A stretch of 64,000 nucleotides of DNA from Phenylobacterium zucineum HLK1 (GTDB lineage: Bacteria > Pseudomonadota > Alphaproteobacteria > Caulobacterales > Caulobacteraceae): assembly GCF_000017265.1 (NCBI RefSeq), contig NC_011144.1:1206001-1270000 (forward strand), given 5' to 3'. Made by a program: the position numbers and the translations under genes. Under the pieces are notes generated by a model. The model ran no database searches. It was given only the letters and a program-made list of their open reading frames with translations, and was not told where the DNA came from. This document shows positions 8,070-17,347 of the stretch, piece by piece (the stretch's first letter is position 1; each line of letters begins with the position of its first letter).

Positions 8070-9650
8070 ATGGGCGAGGCCGCCAAACCCTTCGAGCTCC
8101 AGCTCCTCGGCCCGCTCACGGTCCGGCGGGACGGCGCGGCCGAACTGCTGCCGGCCTCGCGCAAGACCCGCGCCCTGCTGGCCTATCTGACGATCTCCGG
8201 GAAGCCCGAGCGGCGCGAGCGCCTGTGCGAGCTGTTCTGGGACGTGCCGGACGATCCGCGCGGCGCGCTGCGCTGGAGCCTGAGCAAGCTGCGGCCGGTC
8301 GTCGACAGCGGCGACGAGGTGCGGTTGCTGGCCGATCGCGAGTGGGTCGAGATCCGGCTCCCCGACGAGGCCGTCGACTGGCGGCGCCTGAAGTCCCTCG
8401 CCCAGCGGGGCGTCGCCCGGGCGCCGACCGAGGCGCTGCAGGCGGCGGCGGGGGGCGGCGAGCTGCTGGAGGGCCTGGAGCTTCCGCGCTGCGAGCGCTT
8501 CCGCGCCTGGAGCGTGGCGCACCGAGAGGACGTCGTGCGCTGGCGGGGGCAGGTGCTGCGCGAGCTGACCGGCCGGGCGCTGCCGCCCGAGACGGCGATC
8601 GCCCACGCGCGGGCCTGGGTGGAGCTGGACGGCGACTCGCCCGAGCCGTGGCGGCGGCTGGTGGGGTTGCTTGAATCCGCGGGCCGGACCCGCGACGCCG
8701 ACGAGCACCGGGCGCTGGCCGAGCGTCGCCTGAGGGCGGCCGGCGGCCAGGCGCCCGCCGACCTGCGCGCTCGACCGGCGGCGGTGCGGGCCGCTGCAGC
8801 GCCGCCGGCGGCCGACATCCGCTTCTGCAGCGCCTCGGACGGGGTCTCGATCGCCTACACGGTGCAGGGCGGCGGGCCGCCGCTGGTGAAGACCGCCAAC
8901 TGGATGACCCACCTGCAGCGCGACGCCGAGGGGCCCATCTGGCGGCACTGGATCGCCGAGTTCACGAAGGGGCGCGCCTTCGTCCGCTACGACCAGCGGG
9001 GCAACGGCCTCTCGGACTGGAACGCGCCCTTCAGCGTCGAGGCGTTCGTCGACGACCTGGAGCGGGTGGTGGACGCCGCGGGGCTCGAGCGCTTCGACCT
9101 GCTGGGCATCTCGCAAGGGGCGGGCGTGGCGGTGGCCTACGCCGTGCGCCATCCCGAACGGGTGCGCCGGATCGTGCTCCTGGGCGGCTTCGTGAAGGGG
9201 TGGGCCCTGCACGCCACGCCCGAGGAGCGCGAGCGGCGCGAGGCCATGCTGACGCTGACGCGGACGGGCTGGGACCTCGATACGCCGGCCTTCCGGCAGA
9301 TGTTCACGTCGCTGTTCATCCCCGACGGCGGATCCGACGACCAGCACTGGTTCAACACCACCCAGAAGCTGTCGACCAACGGCGAGAACGCCTACGCCAT
9401 CCAGCGCTGCGGGGCCGAGGCGGACGTGGAGCCCCTGCTGCCCCGCGTCGCCGCGCCGACCCTGGTCGCGCACTGCCGCGGGGACGCGGTCGTGCCGTTC
9501 GCCACGGGACGCGAGATCGCCAGCCGGATTCCCGGCGCGCGCTTCCTGCCGCTCGAGGGCCGCAACCACATCATCCTGGAGCAGGACGCCGCGTGGCGGC
9601 GGTTCGCGGACGCGGCGCGGGCGTTCCTGGACGAGGCCGACGGCGCCTGA
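8070..9650 (+). CDS. SARP/BTAD-type transcriptional regulator fused to an alpha/beta hydrolase
   Basis: This 526-residue protein has three parts. Residues 1-100 form an OmpR-like winged helix (LQLLGPLTVRRDG; LCELFWDVPDDPRGALRWSLSKLR), as in SARP/AfsR activators. Residues about 105-235 are a helical bacterial transcriptional activation domain. Residues about 265-520 are an alpha/beta hydrolase with an intact triad: Ser348 (GISQGAG), Asp472 (CRGDAVVPF) and His500 (GRNHIIL). The hydrolase may sense or degrade an ester or lactone effector; this is inference. No membrane segment is present. It is divergent from the O-methyltransferase gene. Similar fusions exist in alphaproteobacterial genomes, but I know of no worked-out function. 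Confidence 0.88.
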   Translation: MGEAAKPFELQLLGPLTVRRDGAAELLPASRKTRALLAYLTISGKPERRERLCELFWDVPDDPRGALRWSLSKLRPVVDSGDEVRLLADREWVEIRLPDEAVDWRRLKSLAQRGVARAPTEALQAAAGGGELLEGLELPRCERFRAWSVAHREDVVRWRGQVLRELTGRALPPETAIAHARAWVELDGDSPEPWRRLVGLLESAGRTRDADEHRALAERRLRAAGGQAPADLRARPAAVRAAAAPPAADIRFCSASDGVSIAYTVQGGGPPLVKTANWMTHLQRDAEGPIWRHWIAEFTKGRAFVRYDQRGNGLSDWNAPFSVEAFVDDLERVVDAAGLERFDLLGISQGAGVAVAYAVRHPERVRRIVLLGGFVKGWALHATPEERERREAMLTLTRTGWDLDTPAFRQMFTSLFIPDGGSDDQHWFNTTQKLSTNGENAYAIQRCGAEADVEPLLPRVAAPTLVAHCRGDAVVPFATGREIASRIPGARFLPLEGRNHIILEQDAAWRRFADAARAFLDEADGA

Positions 9651-9668
9651 CGCGCAGGCTTCCCTTAC

Positions 9669-9683
9669 GTTAACGGTGTTAAC
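9669..9683. promoter_or_regulatory. Inverted repeat GTTAAC-GGT-GTTAAC upstream of the RND operon
   Basis: Two GTTAAC hexamers with a 3-bp spacer lie 111 bp before the membrane-fusion gene, in an AT-richer patch flanked by TTACG on both sides. It could be an operator for a TetR-like repressor or a sub-optimal CtrA half-site pair (TTAA spacing is 5, not the usual 7). Confidence 0.35.
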
Positions 9684-9794
9684 TTACGGCGCAGCTCTGG
9701 ACAGGGCCTGGGAGCGTTCCCAGCTAGGACGACGAGCGCCGCCGCGACGGGCGTCCGACGCTCAGCCAGATCCACATTCCAGGGGGAATTCCGC

Positions 9795-11006
9795 ATGTCG
9801 GGGACGGTCCGTTTGGCCGTTGCGGCCGCGTTGTCGCTCGTGCTGAGCGCATGCGGGGCGAGGAAGGCGGAGCCCGTGCAGGGTCCGCCGACGGTGGCCG
9901 TGTCGGCGCCGCTGCAGCGCGAGATCGTCGACTGGGACGAGTTCGTCGGCCGCTTCGAGGCGGTGGACGAGGTCGAGGTGCGCCCGCGCGTCTCGGGCTA
10001 CGTCCGCTCGATCCATTTCCGCGACGGCGACCTGGTCCGGAAGGGCCAGCTGCTGTTCGTCATCGACCCCCGGCCGTACGAGGCGGCCCTGGCCCAGGCC
10101 CGCGCCGAGGTGCGGCAGGCTGAGGCCCAGGCGGCCCGGGCCAAGCTGGAGCTGGAGCGGGCGCAGAAGTTGCTGGAGACGGGCTTCGTCAGCCGGGCGG
10201 TCCACGACGCGCGGCTGGCCGAGGCGCGGTCCGCCGAGGCGGCGGTGGGCGCGGCGCGCGCCGCCGAGCAGGCGCGGGCGCTGGACGTCTCGTTCACCCG
10301 CGTGACCTCGCCGATCTCGGGCCGGGTGTCGGACCGGCGGGTGAGCGTGGGCAACCTGGTCGCCGCCGAGGGCGCCGAGCCGACCCTGCTGACCACGGTG
10401 GTCTCGCTGGACCCGATCCGCTTCGCCTTCACGGGCTCGGAGAGCGTCTACCTGAAGTACCAGCGGCAGAACCGCGACGGCTCGCGGCCCAGCTCGCGCA
10501 GCGCGGCCAATCCGGTGGAGATCCAGCTGCAGGACGAGACCGGCTACGCCTGGCGCGGGCGGATGGACTTCGTGGACAACGCCCTCGACACCGGCTCGGG
10601 CACGATCCGCGGCCGGGCGATCGTGCCCAACCCCGACCTGTTCCTGACCCCGGGCATGTACGGCCGGATGCGGCTGCTGGGCTCGGGCGCCTATCCCGCG
10701 CTGCTGGTCCCGGACGCGGCGGTGATGACCGACCAGTCGGACAAGATCGTGCTGGTGGTGGCGAGCGGGAACGTCGTCCAGCCCCGCAAGGTGGAGCTGG
10801 GCCCGCTGGTCGACGGCCTGCGGGTCGTGCGCGCCGGGCTGGAGGCGGGCGACCGGGTGGTCGTCGAGGGCCAGCAGCGGGTGCGTCCGGGAATGAAGGT
10901 CGTGCCGCAGCCGGGCCGGATCGTGGCCCAGGCGCCGACCGCGCCGCGCCCGGATGTCGTCTCTCCCCCGGCCGCCCAGGCCACCGCCGCCGCCAACGCG
11001 GAGTAG
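9795..11006 (+). CDS. RND efflux periplasmic adaptor (membrane fusion) lipoprotein
   Basis: This 403-residue AcrA/MexA-type adaptor starts at ATG 9795. A lipobox LSAC gives an acylated Cys20. The lipoyl half-motifs (VEVRPRVSGYVRSIHFRDGDLVRKG and TSPISGRVSDRRVSVGNLV) flank an alpha-hairpin of about residues 95-160. A beta-barrel domain and a membrane-proximal domain follow, and the tail is Ala/Pro-rich. It would bridge the inner-membrane pump and an outer-membrane TolC-like channel. The pump gene begins 4 nt after its stop, so the two form an operon. No outer-membrane channel is encoded nearby. Confidence 0.95.
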   Translation: MSGTVRLAVAAALSLVLSACGARKAEPVQGPPTVAVSAPLQREIVDWDEFVGRFEAVDEVEVRPRVSGYVRSIHFRDGDLVRKGQLLFVIDPRPYEAALAQARAEVRQAEAQAARAKLELERAQKLLETGFVSRAVHDARLAEARSAEAAVGAARAAEQARALDVSFTRVTSPISGRVSDRRVSVGNLVAAEGAEPTLLTTVVSLDPIRFAFTGSESVYLKYQRQNRDGSRPSSRSAANPVEIQLQDETGYAWRGRMDFVDNALDTGSGTIRGRAIVPNPDLFLTPGMYGRMRLLGSGAYPALLVPDAAVMTDQSDKIVLVVASGNVVQPRKVELGPLVDGLRVVRAGLEAGDRVVVEGQQRVRPGMKVVPQPGRIVAQAPTAPRPDVVSPPAAQATAAANAE

Positions 11007-11010
11007 GCCC

Positions 11011-14000
11011 GTGCGTTTCTCCAGGTTCTTCATCGACCGGCCGATCTTCGCGGCCGTGATCTCGATCATCATCGTGCTGGTGGGGGCCTTCGCCTATCCC
11101 ACCCTGCCGGTGGCGCAGTATCCCGAGATCGCCCCGCCCACCATCACGGTGACGGCGGTCTATCCGGGCGCCTCGGCCGAGGTGATCGCCGACACCGTGG
11201 CGACGCCCTTGGAGCAGGAGATCAACGGCGTCGAGGACATGCTCTACATGTCCTCCTCGTCCACCTCGGACGGGCGGCTGACGATCACCATCACCTTCAA
11301 GCTGGGGACGGACCTGAACGCCGCCCAGGTGCTGGTGCAGAACCGGGTCGCCTCGGCCGAGGCGCGCCTGCCCGAGGAGGTGCGCCGCCTGGGCGTGGTC
11401 ACCCGCAAGGCCTCGCCCGACCTGCTGATGGTGATCCACCTCTATTCGCCGGACGGCTCGCGCAGCCCCGAATACATCTCGAACTACGCGACGCTGCAGC
11501 TGCGCAACCAGCTCGCCCGGCTGGAGGGCGTGGGCGACGCCCAGATCTTCGGCGCGCGCGACTACGCCATGCGGGTCTGGATCGACCCGGACAAGGCCGC
11601 CGCCCACAACCTGACCGCCGGCGAGATCGTGCAGGCCCTGCGCGGGCAGAACGTGCAGGTGGCCGCGGGCACGGTCGGCGCGCCGCCGTTCTCGGACGCG
11701 GGCGCGGCCTTCGAGCTGAACGTCAGCACCCAGGGGCGCCTCGTGGCGCCCGAGCAGTTCGAGGACGTGGTGATCCGCGCCGACGGGCCGCAGATCGTGC
11801 GGGTCCGCGACGTGGCGCGGGTCGAGCTGGGCGCCCAGGACTACAACGTCAACGCCTACCTCGACCGCGGCCAGAAGGCGGTGGTCATCGGCATCAGCCA
11901 GCGGCCGGGCTCGAACGCGCTGTCCACCGCCGACGGCGTGCTGGAGACCATGAAGACGGCGGCCGAGAGCTTCCCGCCGGGCCTGGCCTACACCGTCATC
12001 TACAACCCCACCGAATACGTCGCCGAGAGCATCAAGGAGGTCCGCAAGACCCTGCTGGAGGCGGTGGTGCTGGTGGTGCTGGTGGTGGTCGTGTTCCTGC
12101 AGACCTGGCGGGCCGCGATCATCCCGGTGCTGGCGATCCCGGTCTCGCTGATCGGGGCGTTCCTGGTGATGGCGGGTTTCGGCGCCTCGCTGAACAACCT
12201 GTCGCTGTTCGGCCTGGTGCTGGCGATCGGCATCGTCGTCGACGACGCCATCGTGGTGGTCGAGAACGTCGAGCGGAACCTGGCCGCCGGCATGACGCCC
12301 AAGGAGGCGGCCTACAAGACCATGGAGGAGGTGGGCGGGGCGCTGATCGCCATCGCCCTGGTGCTGACCGCGGTGTTCGTGCCGACGGCCTTCATCACCG
12401 GCATCTCGGGCCAGTTCTACCGCCAGTTCGCCCTGACCATCGCCAGCGCGACGCTGATCTCGTGCCTGGTGTCGCTGACGCTCTCGCCGGCCATGGCGGC
12501 GCTGCTGCTGCGGCCGCATCCAGCCCATCCGCCGCGGCCCCGCGGCTGGCGCGCGCCGTTCCAGCGGTTCGGCGCCTGGTTCAACCGCGCCTTCGAGCGG
12601 CTGAGCGCCCGCTACGGGCGGCTGACCGGCCACACGGTGCGGCGGGTGGCTCTGATGCTGGCGATCTACGCGGTGCTGCTGCTGTTCACCGTCTGGCGGT
12701 TCGCGGCCACGCCCACCGGCTTCATCCCGGCCCAGGACCAGGGCTACTTCATCGCCGTCGTGCAGCTGCCGCCGGGCTCGTCGCTGGCGCGGACCGACGC
12801 GATCGTGCGGCGGGTGGCCGACGAGGCGCTGGACACCAAGGGCGTGATCCACGCCGCGGCGTTCGCGGGGCTGGACGGGGCGACGTTCACCAACGCCCCC
12901 AACGCCGGCACCATCTTCCTGTCGCTGACCCACTTCGAGGACCGGGCGAAGGAAGGGGTGGACGACCAGGAGGTGCTGGACGCCCTGCGCGCCCGGCTGG
13001 GCGCCATCCCCGGCGCGAACGTGCTGGTCATCCAGCCGCCGCCCGTGCGCGGCATCGGCACCGGCGGCGGCTGGAAGCTGATCGTCCAGGACCGCCAGGG
13101 CATGGGCTACCGCGCCCTGGAGCAGGCCACCGTCGACCTGATGATGCAGGGCAACCAGCAGGAGGAGCTGACCAGCGTCTTCACGCTGTTCAACACCTCG
13201 ACGCCCAGGCTGTGGGCGGAGATCGACCGCGACAAGGCCGAGCTGGCCGGCGTGCCGCCCGAGCGGGTGTTCGAGACGCTGTCGACCTACCTGGGCTCCA
13301 GCTTCGTCAACGACTTCAACTACCTGGGCCGGACCTACCGGGTCACCGCGCAGGCCGACGCGCCGTTCCGCGACGAGGCCTCGGACATCGTGCGCCTGCA
13401 GACCCGCTCGGACAGCGGGGCGATGGTGCCGCTGGGCTCGGTGGCGACGGTGCGCGACGATTCCGGGCCCTACCGGGTGGTGCGCTACAACCTGTTCCCG
13501 GCGGCCGAGCTGCAGGGCGACACCAAGCCCGGCTACTCGTCGGGCCAGGCGCTGGCGGCGGTCGAGCAGATGGCGGATGAGCGCCTGCCCGAGGGCTTCG
13601 GCCACGAGTGGACCGAACTCGCCTACCAGCAGAAGGAGGCCGGCAATACGGGACCGATCGCCTTCGGCCTGGCGGTGGTGTTCGTCTTCCTGCTGCTGGC
13701 GGCCCAGTACGAGAGCGTGACCCTGCCGCTGGCGATCATCCTGATCGTGCCGATGTGCCTCTTGGCCGCCATGCTGGGGGTGAACCTGCGCGGCCAGGAC
13801 AACAACATCCTGACCCAGATCGGGCTCGTGGTGCTGATCGGCCTGGCGGCCAAGAACGCCATCCTGATCGTCGAGTTCGCCAAGCAGGCCGAGGACCGCG
13901 GGCTGGACCGCTGGGCCGCGGCGGTGGAGGCGGCGCGCACCCGCCTGCGGCCGATCCTGATGACCTCGTTCGCCTTCATCCTGGGCGTGCTGCCGCTGGT

Positions 14001-14193
14001 GACGGCGAGCGGGCCGGGCGCCGAGATGCGCCAGGCGCTGGGCACGGCGGTGTTCTTCGGCATGGCGGGGGTGACCGCCTTCGGCCTCCTGTTCACCCCG
14101 GCGTTCTACGTGCTGTGCCGCGGGATCAGCGACCGGCTGATGGCGCGGTTCAGGCGAGGCGGGGAGGCGGCCGCGCCCGCGCCGGCGGAATAG
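11011..14193 (+). CDS. RND multidrug efflux pump, AcrB/HAE1 family
   Basis: This 1060-residue inner-membrane proton antiporter starts at GTG 11011, giving the standard N-terminus RFSRFFIDRPIFAAVISI; reading from upstream ATGs only adds a proline-rich tail. Twelve membrane segments and two large periplasmic loops are evident. TM4 carries the proton-relay Asp pair in GIVVDDAIVVVENVER, and TM10 has the Lys in LAAKNAILIVEFAK. The length matches HAE1 pumps (1030-1060). It pairs with the upstream adaptor. Substrates of such pumps are mostly amphiphilic drugs, detergents and solvents, but specificity cannot be read here. Confidence 0.97.
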   Translation: MRFSRFFIDRPIFAAVISIIIVLVGAFAYPTLPVAQYPEIAPPTITVTAVYPGASAEVIADTVATPLEQEINGVEDMLYMSSSSTSDGRLTITITFKLGTDLNAAQVLVQNRVASAEARLPEEVRRLGVVTRKASPDLLMVIHLYSPDGSRSPEYISNYATLQLRNQLARLEGVGDAQIFGARDYAMRVWIDPDKAAAHNLTAGEIVQALRGQNVQVAAGTVGAPPFSDAGAAFELNVSTQGRLVAPEQFEDVVIRADGPQIVRVRDVARVELGAQDYNVNAYLDRGQKAVVIGISQRPGSNALSTADGVLETMKTAAESFPPGLAYTVIYNPTEYVAESIKEVRKTLLEAVVLVVLVVVVFLQTWRAAIIPVLAIPVSLIGAFLVMAGFGASLNNLSLFGLVLAIGIVVDDAIVVVENVERNLAAGMTPKEAAYKTMEEVGGALIAIALVLTAVFVPTAFITGISGQFYRQFALTIASATLISCLVSLTLSPAMAALLLRPHPAHPPRPRGWRAPFQRFGAWFNRAFERLSARYGRLTGHTVRRVALMLAIYAVLLLFTVWRFAATPTGFIPAQDQGYFIAVVQLPPGSSLARTDAIVRRVADEALDTKGVIHAAAFAGLDGATFTNAPNAGTIFLSLTHFEDRAKEGVDDQEVLDALRARLGAIPGANVLVIQPPPVRGIGTGGGWKLIVQDRQGMGYRALEQATVDLMMQGNQQEELTSVFTLFNTSTPRLWAEIDRDKAELAGVPPERVFETLSTYLGSSFVNDFNYLGRTYRVTAQADAPFRDEASDIVRLQTRSDSGAMVPLGSVATVRDDSGPYRVVRYNLFPAAELQGDTKPGYSSGQALAAVEQMADERLPEGFGHEWTELAYQQKEAGNTGPIAFGLAVVFVFLLLAAQYESVTLPLAIILIVPMCLLAAMLGVNLRGQDNNILTQIGLVVLIGLAAKNAILIVEFAKQAEDRGLDRWAAAVEAARTRLRPILMTSFAFILGVLPLVTASGPGAEMRQALGTAVFFGMAGVTAFGLLFTPAFYVLCRGISDRLMARFRRGGEAAAPAPAE

Positions 14194-14257
14194 GGCCGCC
14201 TTGACCTCCCCTACGTCGCCCGCGCAAGTGGCGGGCAAGCAAAAGGGGAGAGACGAG

Positions 14258-15037
14258 ATGGCCTTCAAACCGTTCGACCTGACCGGCAAGGTCGCGCTGG
14301 TGACCGGCGGCAACGGCGGCATCGGCCTCGGCATGGCCGAGGGCCTGGCCGCGGCCGGGGCCAAGGTGGCGATCTGGGGCCAGAACCCGGAGAAGAACGC
14401 CAAGGCCGAGGCGACGCTGAAGGGCTACGGCGTCGAGGTGCTGGTCCAGAAGGTGGACGTGGCCGACGAGCAGGCGGTGGTGGCCGGCGTCGCCGAGGCG
14501 CTGAAGACGTTCGGGCGACTGGACTTCGTGGCCGCCAACGCCGGCGTCGGCGGCGGCGCGCCGTTCCACGAGATGACCACCGAGAAGTGGCGGCGGGTCA
14601 CGACGGTGAACCTGGACGCGGTGTTCTGGACCTTCCGCGAGGCGGCCAAGCACATGATCGAACGGGCCGAGGCGGGCGACCCCGGCGGCTCGATGGTGGT
14701 GACCTCGTCCACCTCGGCGATCCACGGCGCGCCGCGCAACCAGGCCTACGCCTCGACCAAGGCCGGGGTGATCGCCATGATCCGCGGGCTGGCGGTGGAG
14801 TACGCCCGCTACGGCATCCGGGCCAACGCCATCCTGCCGGGCTGGATCGCCACCGACATGACCGCCGGCCTGCAGGCGTGGGACACCTTCAACGAGAAGG
14901 CCATCGGCCGGGTGCCGATGCGCCGCTGGGGCGAGGGCGAGGACTTCTCGGGCATCGCGGTGTACCTGGCCTCGGACGCCTCGAAGTTCCACACCGGCGA
15001 CAGCTTCGTCATCGACGGCGGCTACACGATCTTCTGA
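14258..15037 (+). CDS. Short-chain dehydrogenase/reductase (SDR)
   Basis: This 259-residue classical SDR starts at ATG 14258, preceded by AAAAGGGGAGAG. The cofactor motif TGGNGGIG is near residue 17, NAG follows as NAGVGGG, and the catalytic Ser-Tyr-Lys set appears in VTSSTSA and YASTK. The C-terminus has the usual PGWIATDM and DGGYTIF blocks. It is probably an NAD(P)-dependent oxidoreductase of a hydroxyl substrate; gluconate-5-dehydrogenase-like enzymes look similar, but the substrate is unknown. It lies 64 bp after the RND pump and 31 bp before the exporter gene, so it may share their transcript. Confidence 0.92.
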   Translation: MAFKPFDLTGKVALVTGGNGGIGLGMAEGLAAAGAKVAIWGQNPEKNAKAEATLKGYGVEVLVQKVDVADEQAVVAGVAEALKTFGRLDFVAANAGVGGGAPFHEMTTEKWRRVTTVNLDAVFWTFREAAKHMIERAEAGDPGGSMVVTSSTSAIHGAPRNQAYASTKAGVIAMIRGLAVEYARYGIRANAILPGWIATDMTAGLQAWDTFNEKAIGRVPMRRWGEGEDFSGIAVYLASDASKFHTGDSFVIDGGYTIF

Positions 15038-15068
15038 GGCCGGACTCGCCCAAGGCCGCCGCGCGCCC

Positions 15069-15821
15069 ATGCTGACCGATCCCCTCTTCTACGTCCTCGC
15101 CGTGCCGGCGGTGACGATGATGGGGCTGGCCAAGGGCGGCTTCGCCGGCGTCGGCGCCGTGGCCATGCCGCTGCTGGCCCTGGCCATCTCGCCGGTGCAG
15201 GCGGCGGCGATCCTGCTGCCGATCCTGATCGTGCAGGACGTGGTCGGGGTCTGGGCGTTCCGGAAGACCTGGGACCGGGGCGTGCTGGCCCTGATGCTGC
15301 CGAGCGCGGCGGCGGGCATCTTCCTGGGCTACCTGCTGGCCGCGCAGGTCTCGGCGGTGGCCGTGCTGGCGACGCTGGGGGCGATCTCGATCCTGTTCGC
15401 CGCGCAGCGGCTGTGGAGCCAGCGGGGCGGCCGGGTCGCCGCGCCCTCGAACGCGCCGTGGCCGGTCGGCGCCCTGCTGGGGGTGGCCTCGGGCTTCACC
15501 AGCCAGATCGCCCACGCCGGCCAGCCGCCGTTCCAGATGTGGGTGCTGCCGAAGAACCTCTCGCCCGCCAGCCTGGTGGGCACGACCGCGATCTTCTTCG
15601 CGGTGGTGAACTGGGTGAAGGTCCCGGCCTACGTCGCCCTCGGCCAGTTCACGCGGGAGAACCTGGCCACCTCGGCGGTGCTGGCGCCGGTGGCGATCGC
15701 CTCCACCTTCGCCGGCGTCTGGCTGGTGCGGCGGGTGAAGGCCGAGCGGTTCTACACGATCATCTACGTGCTGATGATCCTGGTGGGCGCGCAGCTGCTG
15801 TGGGAGGCCTGGGGTTCTTAG
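15069..15821 (+). CDS. TauE/SafE family sulfite/sulfonate exporter-like membrane protein
   Basis: This 250-residue inner-membrane protein has about eight hydrophobic segments and the family's internal duplication. Each half starts with a Gly-rich motif: MGLAKGGFAGVGAVAMPLLAL in the first half and LGVASGFTSQIAHAGQPPFQM in the second. TauE/SafE members export sulfite, sulfoacetate or other organic anions. The gene follows the SDR at 31 bp. The substrate is not identifiable from sequence. Confidence 0.92.
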   Translation: MLTDPLFYVLAVPAVTMMGLAKGGFAGVGAVAMPLLALAISPVQAAAILLPILIVQDVVGVWAFRKTWDRGVLALMLPSAAAGIFLGYLLAAQVSAVAVLATLGAISILFAAQRLWSQRGGRVAAPSNAPWPVGALLGVASGFTSQIAHAGQPPFQMWVLPKNLSPASLVGTTAIFFAVVNWVKVPAYVALGQFTRENLATSAVLAPVAIASTFAGVWLVRRVKAERFYTIIYVLMILVGAQLLWEAWGS

Positions 15822-15826
15822 TGGTC

Positions 15827-15870
15827 GCGCGTCGGACGGCGAAACCGGCCTCCACTTTCGCCTGACGCGC
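15827..15870. terminator. Bidirectional hairpin between convergent genes
   Basis: GCGCGTC (15827-15833) pairs with GACGCGC (15864-15870). Inside it GGCGAAA (15838-15844) pairs with TTTCGCC (15856-15862). The long stem falls exactly in the 55-bp gap between the convergent exporter and purU. No U-tract follows it. Confidence 0.5.
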
Positions 15871-15876
15871 TCGGGC

Positions 15877-16719
15877 CTAGTCCGTGAAGACCACCGTCTT
15901 GCGGCCGTTGAGGAGCACGCGGTCCTCCAGGCGCCAGCGGACGGCGCGGGCCAGCACGCGGCGCTCGATGTCGCGGCCCTTGCGGATCAGGGCGGCCGGC
16001 GTGTCGCGGTGGCTGATGCGCTCGACGTCCTGCTCGATGATCGGGCCCTCGTCGAGGTCGCCGGTGACGTAGTGGGCCGTGGCGCCGATCACCTTCACCC
16101 CGCGGGCGTGGGCCTGGTGGTAGGGGCGGGCGCCCTTGAAGCCCGGCAGGAACGAGTGGTGGATGTTGATGCAGCGGCCCTCGAGCTTGCCGGCGAGGTC
16201 GTCGGAGAGCACCTGCATGTAGCGGGCGAGGACCACGAGTTCGGTCCGGGTCTCCTCGATCAGCGACCAGAGGCGGGCCTCCTGCTGGGGCTTGGTCTCG
16301 GGCGTGATCGGCAGGTGGTGGAAGGCGATCCCCTGCAGGTCGGTGTGGGGGAAGGTGGAGGCCGGATGGTTGGAGACCACGGCGGTCAGATCCATCTGCA
16401 GCTCGCCCTGCCGCCAGCGCCAGATCAGATCGGAGAGGCAGTGGTCCTGCTGCGAGGCGAGGATCATCACCCGGCGGCGCTCCTTGCGGCCGCGCAGGGT
16501 CCAGGTCATGGCGTACTGCTCGGCGAGGGGCGCGAAGGCGGCGCGCCAGGCCTCGGCGCCGGCGTCGCCCGGATCGAACACCACGCGCATGAAGAACCGG
16601 CCGGTCTCCTCGTCGTCGAACTGCTGGGCGTCGAGGATGTTGGCGCCGCGCTCGAAGAGCAGGGCGGACACGCGGGCAACGATGCCGGGCTGGTCGGGGC
16701 AGGAGAGGGTCAGGATCAT
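15877..16719 (-). CDS. purU: Formyltetrahydrofolate deformylase
   Basis: This 280-residue enzyme hydrolyses 10-formyl-THF to formate and THF, balancing one-carbon pools and supplying formate for purine synthesis. ATG 16719 was chosen because it starts the ACT domain at once ([24 protein letters not shown]). Residues 1-80 are the ACT domain. Residues about 85-280 are the formyltransferase-like domain with [20 protein letters not shown] and [11 protein letters not shown], which carry the catalytic Asn-His-Asp. The length is normal for PurU. Confidence 0.97.
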   Translation of the reverse strand: MILTLSCPDQPGIVARVSALLFERGANILDAQQFDDEETGRFFMRVVFDPGDAGAEAWRAAFAPLAEQYAMTWTLRGRKERRRVMILASQQDHCLSDLIWRWRQGELQMDLTAVVSNHPASTFPHTDLQGIAFHHLPITPETKPQQEARLWSLIEETRTELVVLARYMQVLSDDLAGKLEGRCINIHHSFLPGFKGARPYHQAHARGVKVIGATAHYVTGDLDEGPIIEQDVERISHRDTPAALIRKGRDIERRVLARAVRWRLEDRVLLNGRKTVVFTD

Positions 16720-16816
16720 CGCCCGGCGCACGTCGCAAGCCCGGGCGGCACGGTCAAGCCCGCGGTGGCCCGCGGTGGATGGTTGCGGCCGGGCGCGGCG
16801 GCCGTAAGGTGGCGCC

Positions 16817-17281
16817 ATGAGCTATGTGGACGGGACGTTCGCCGGCCGGACGGCGAAGCGCAGGGCCCTGGCGGCGCTGGCGGTCGTGAGCGTGGCGGCC
16901 TTCGTGCACGGCATGTTCCGCGACGTGGAGTTGCGGGCGCCGGAATGGGGCGGAACGGCGACGCCCGCCGCGCCCCCGCCGGCGCCCACCGTGGAGACGC
17001 CGCCGGAGAGCGCGCCCGCGGCCCCCGCGGCCGAGGACGCCGCCGAGGATGCGGCCGCCAAGGCCGAGCCTGCCGAGGCCGCCGACACGTCCGAAGCGGC
17101 CGAGGCCGAGCCTGCGGACCGCCCGCCCGTGGTGGAGGTTCCTCCGCCGCCGGCCGCCGGACAGCCTGCTCAGGCCGCCCAGCCTGCGCCCGCCCCGGCG
17201 CCGGCCGAGACCGAGGCGCCGACGGCCGCGCCTGCGCCCGCCGCGGCTCCCGCCCCGGCCGCCGAAGACCCGCCGACCTGA
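16817..17281 (+). CDS. Hypothetical single-pass membrane protein with Pro/Ala/Glu-rich tail
   Basis: This 154-residue protein has one hydrophobic segment at about residues 16-34 ([18 protein letters not shown]). A low-complexity tail of Ala, Pro and Glu follows for the remaining 110 residues and is probably an extended periplasmic spacer. The ATG at 16817 has a weak ribosome-binding site. Such tails resemble TonB-like or envelope-spanning linkers, but no TonB C-terminal domain is present. It is divergent from purU (97 bp). Given the composition, a real gene is likely but not certain. Confidence 0.6.
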   Translation: MSYVDGTFAGRTAKRRALAALAVVSVAAFVHGMFRDVELRAPEWGGTATPAAPPPAPTVETPPESAPAAPAAEDAAEDAAAKAEPAEAADTSEAAEAEPADRPPVVEVPPPPAAGQPAQAAQPAPAPAPAETEAPTAAPAPAAAPAPAAEDPPT

Positions 17282-17347
17282 GCGCACCAGTCTCGCCCGA
17301 GCCGCCTTGGCGAACGCCGCGGACGAGGGATAGATACGGCGCGCCGT

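Noticed and set aside
10429..14403. Open frame of 1324 codons antisense to the RND pump
   Set aside because: Product is Arg/His/Gln/Gly-rich low-complexity text; the plus strand encodes a complete HAE1 pump.
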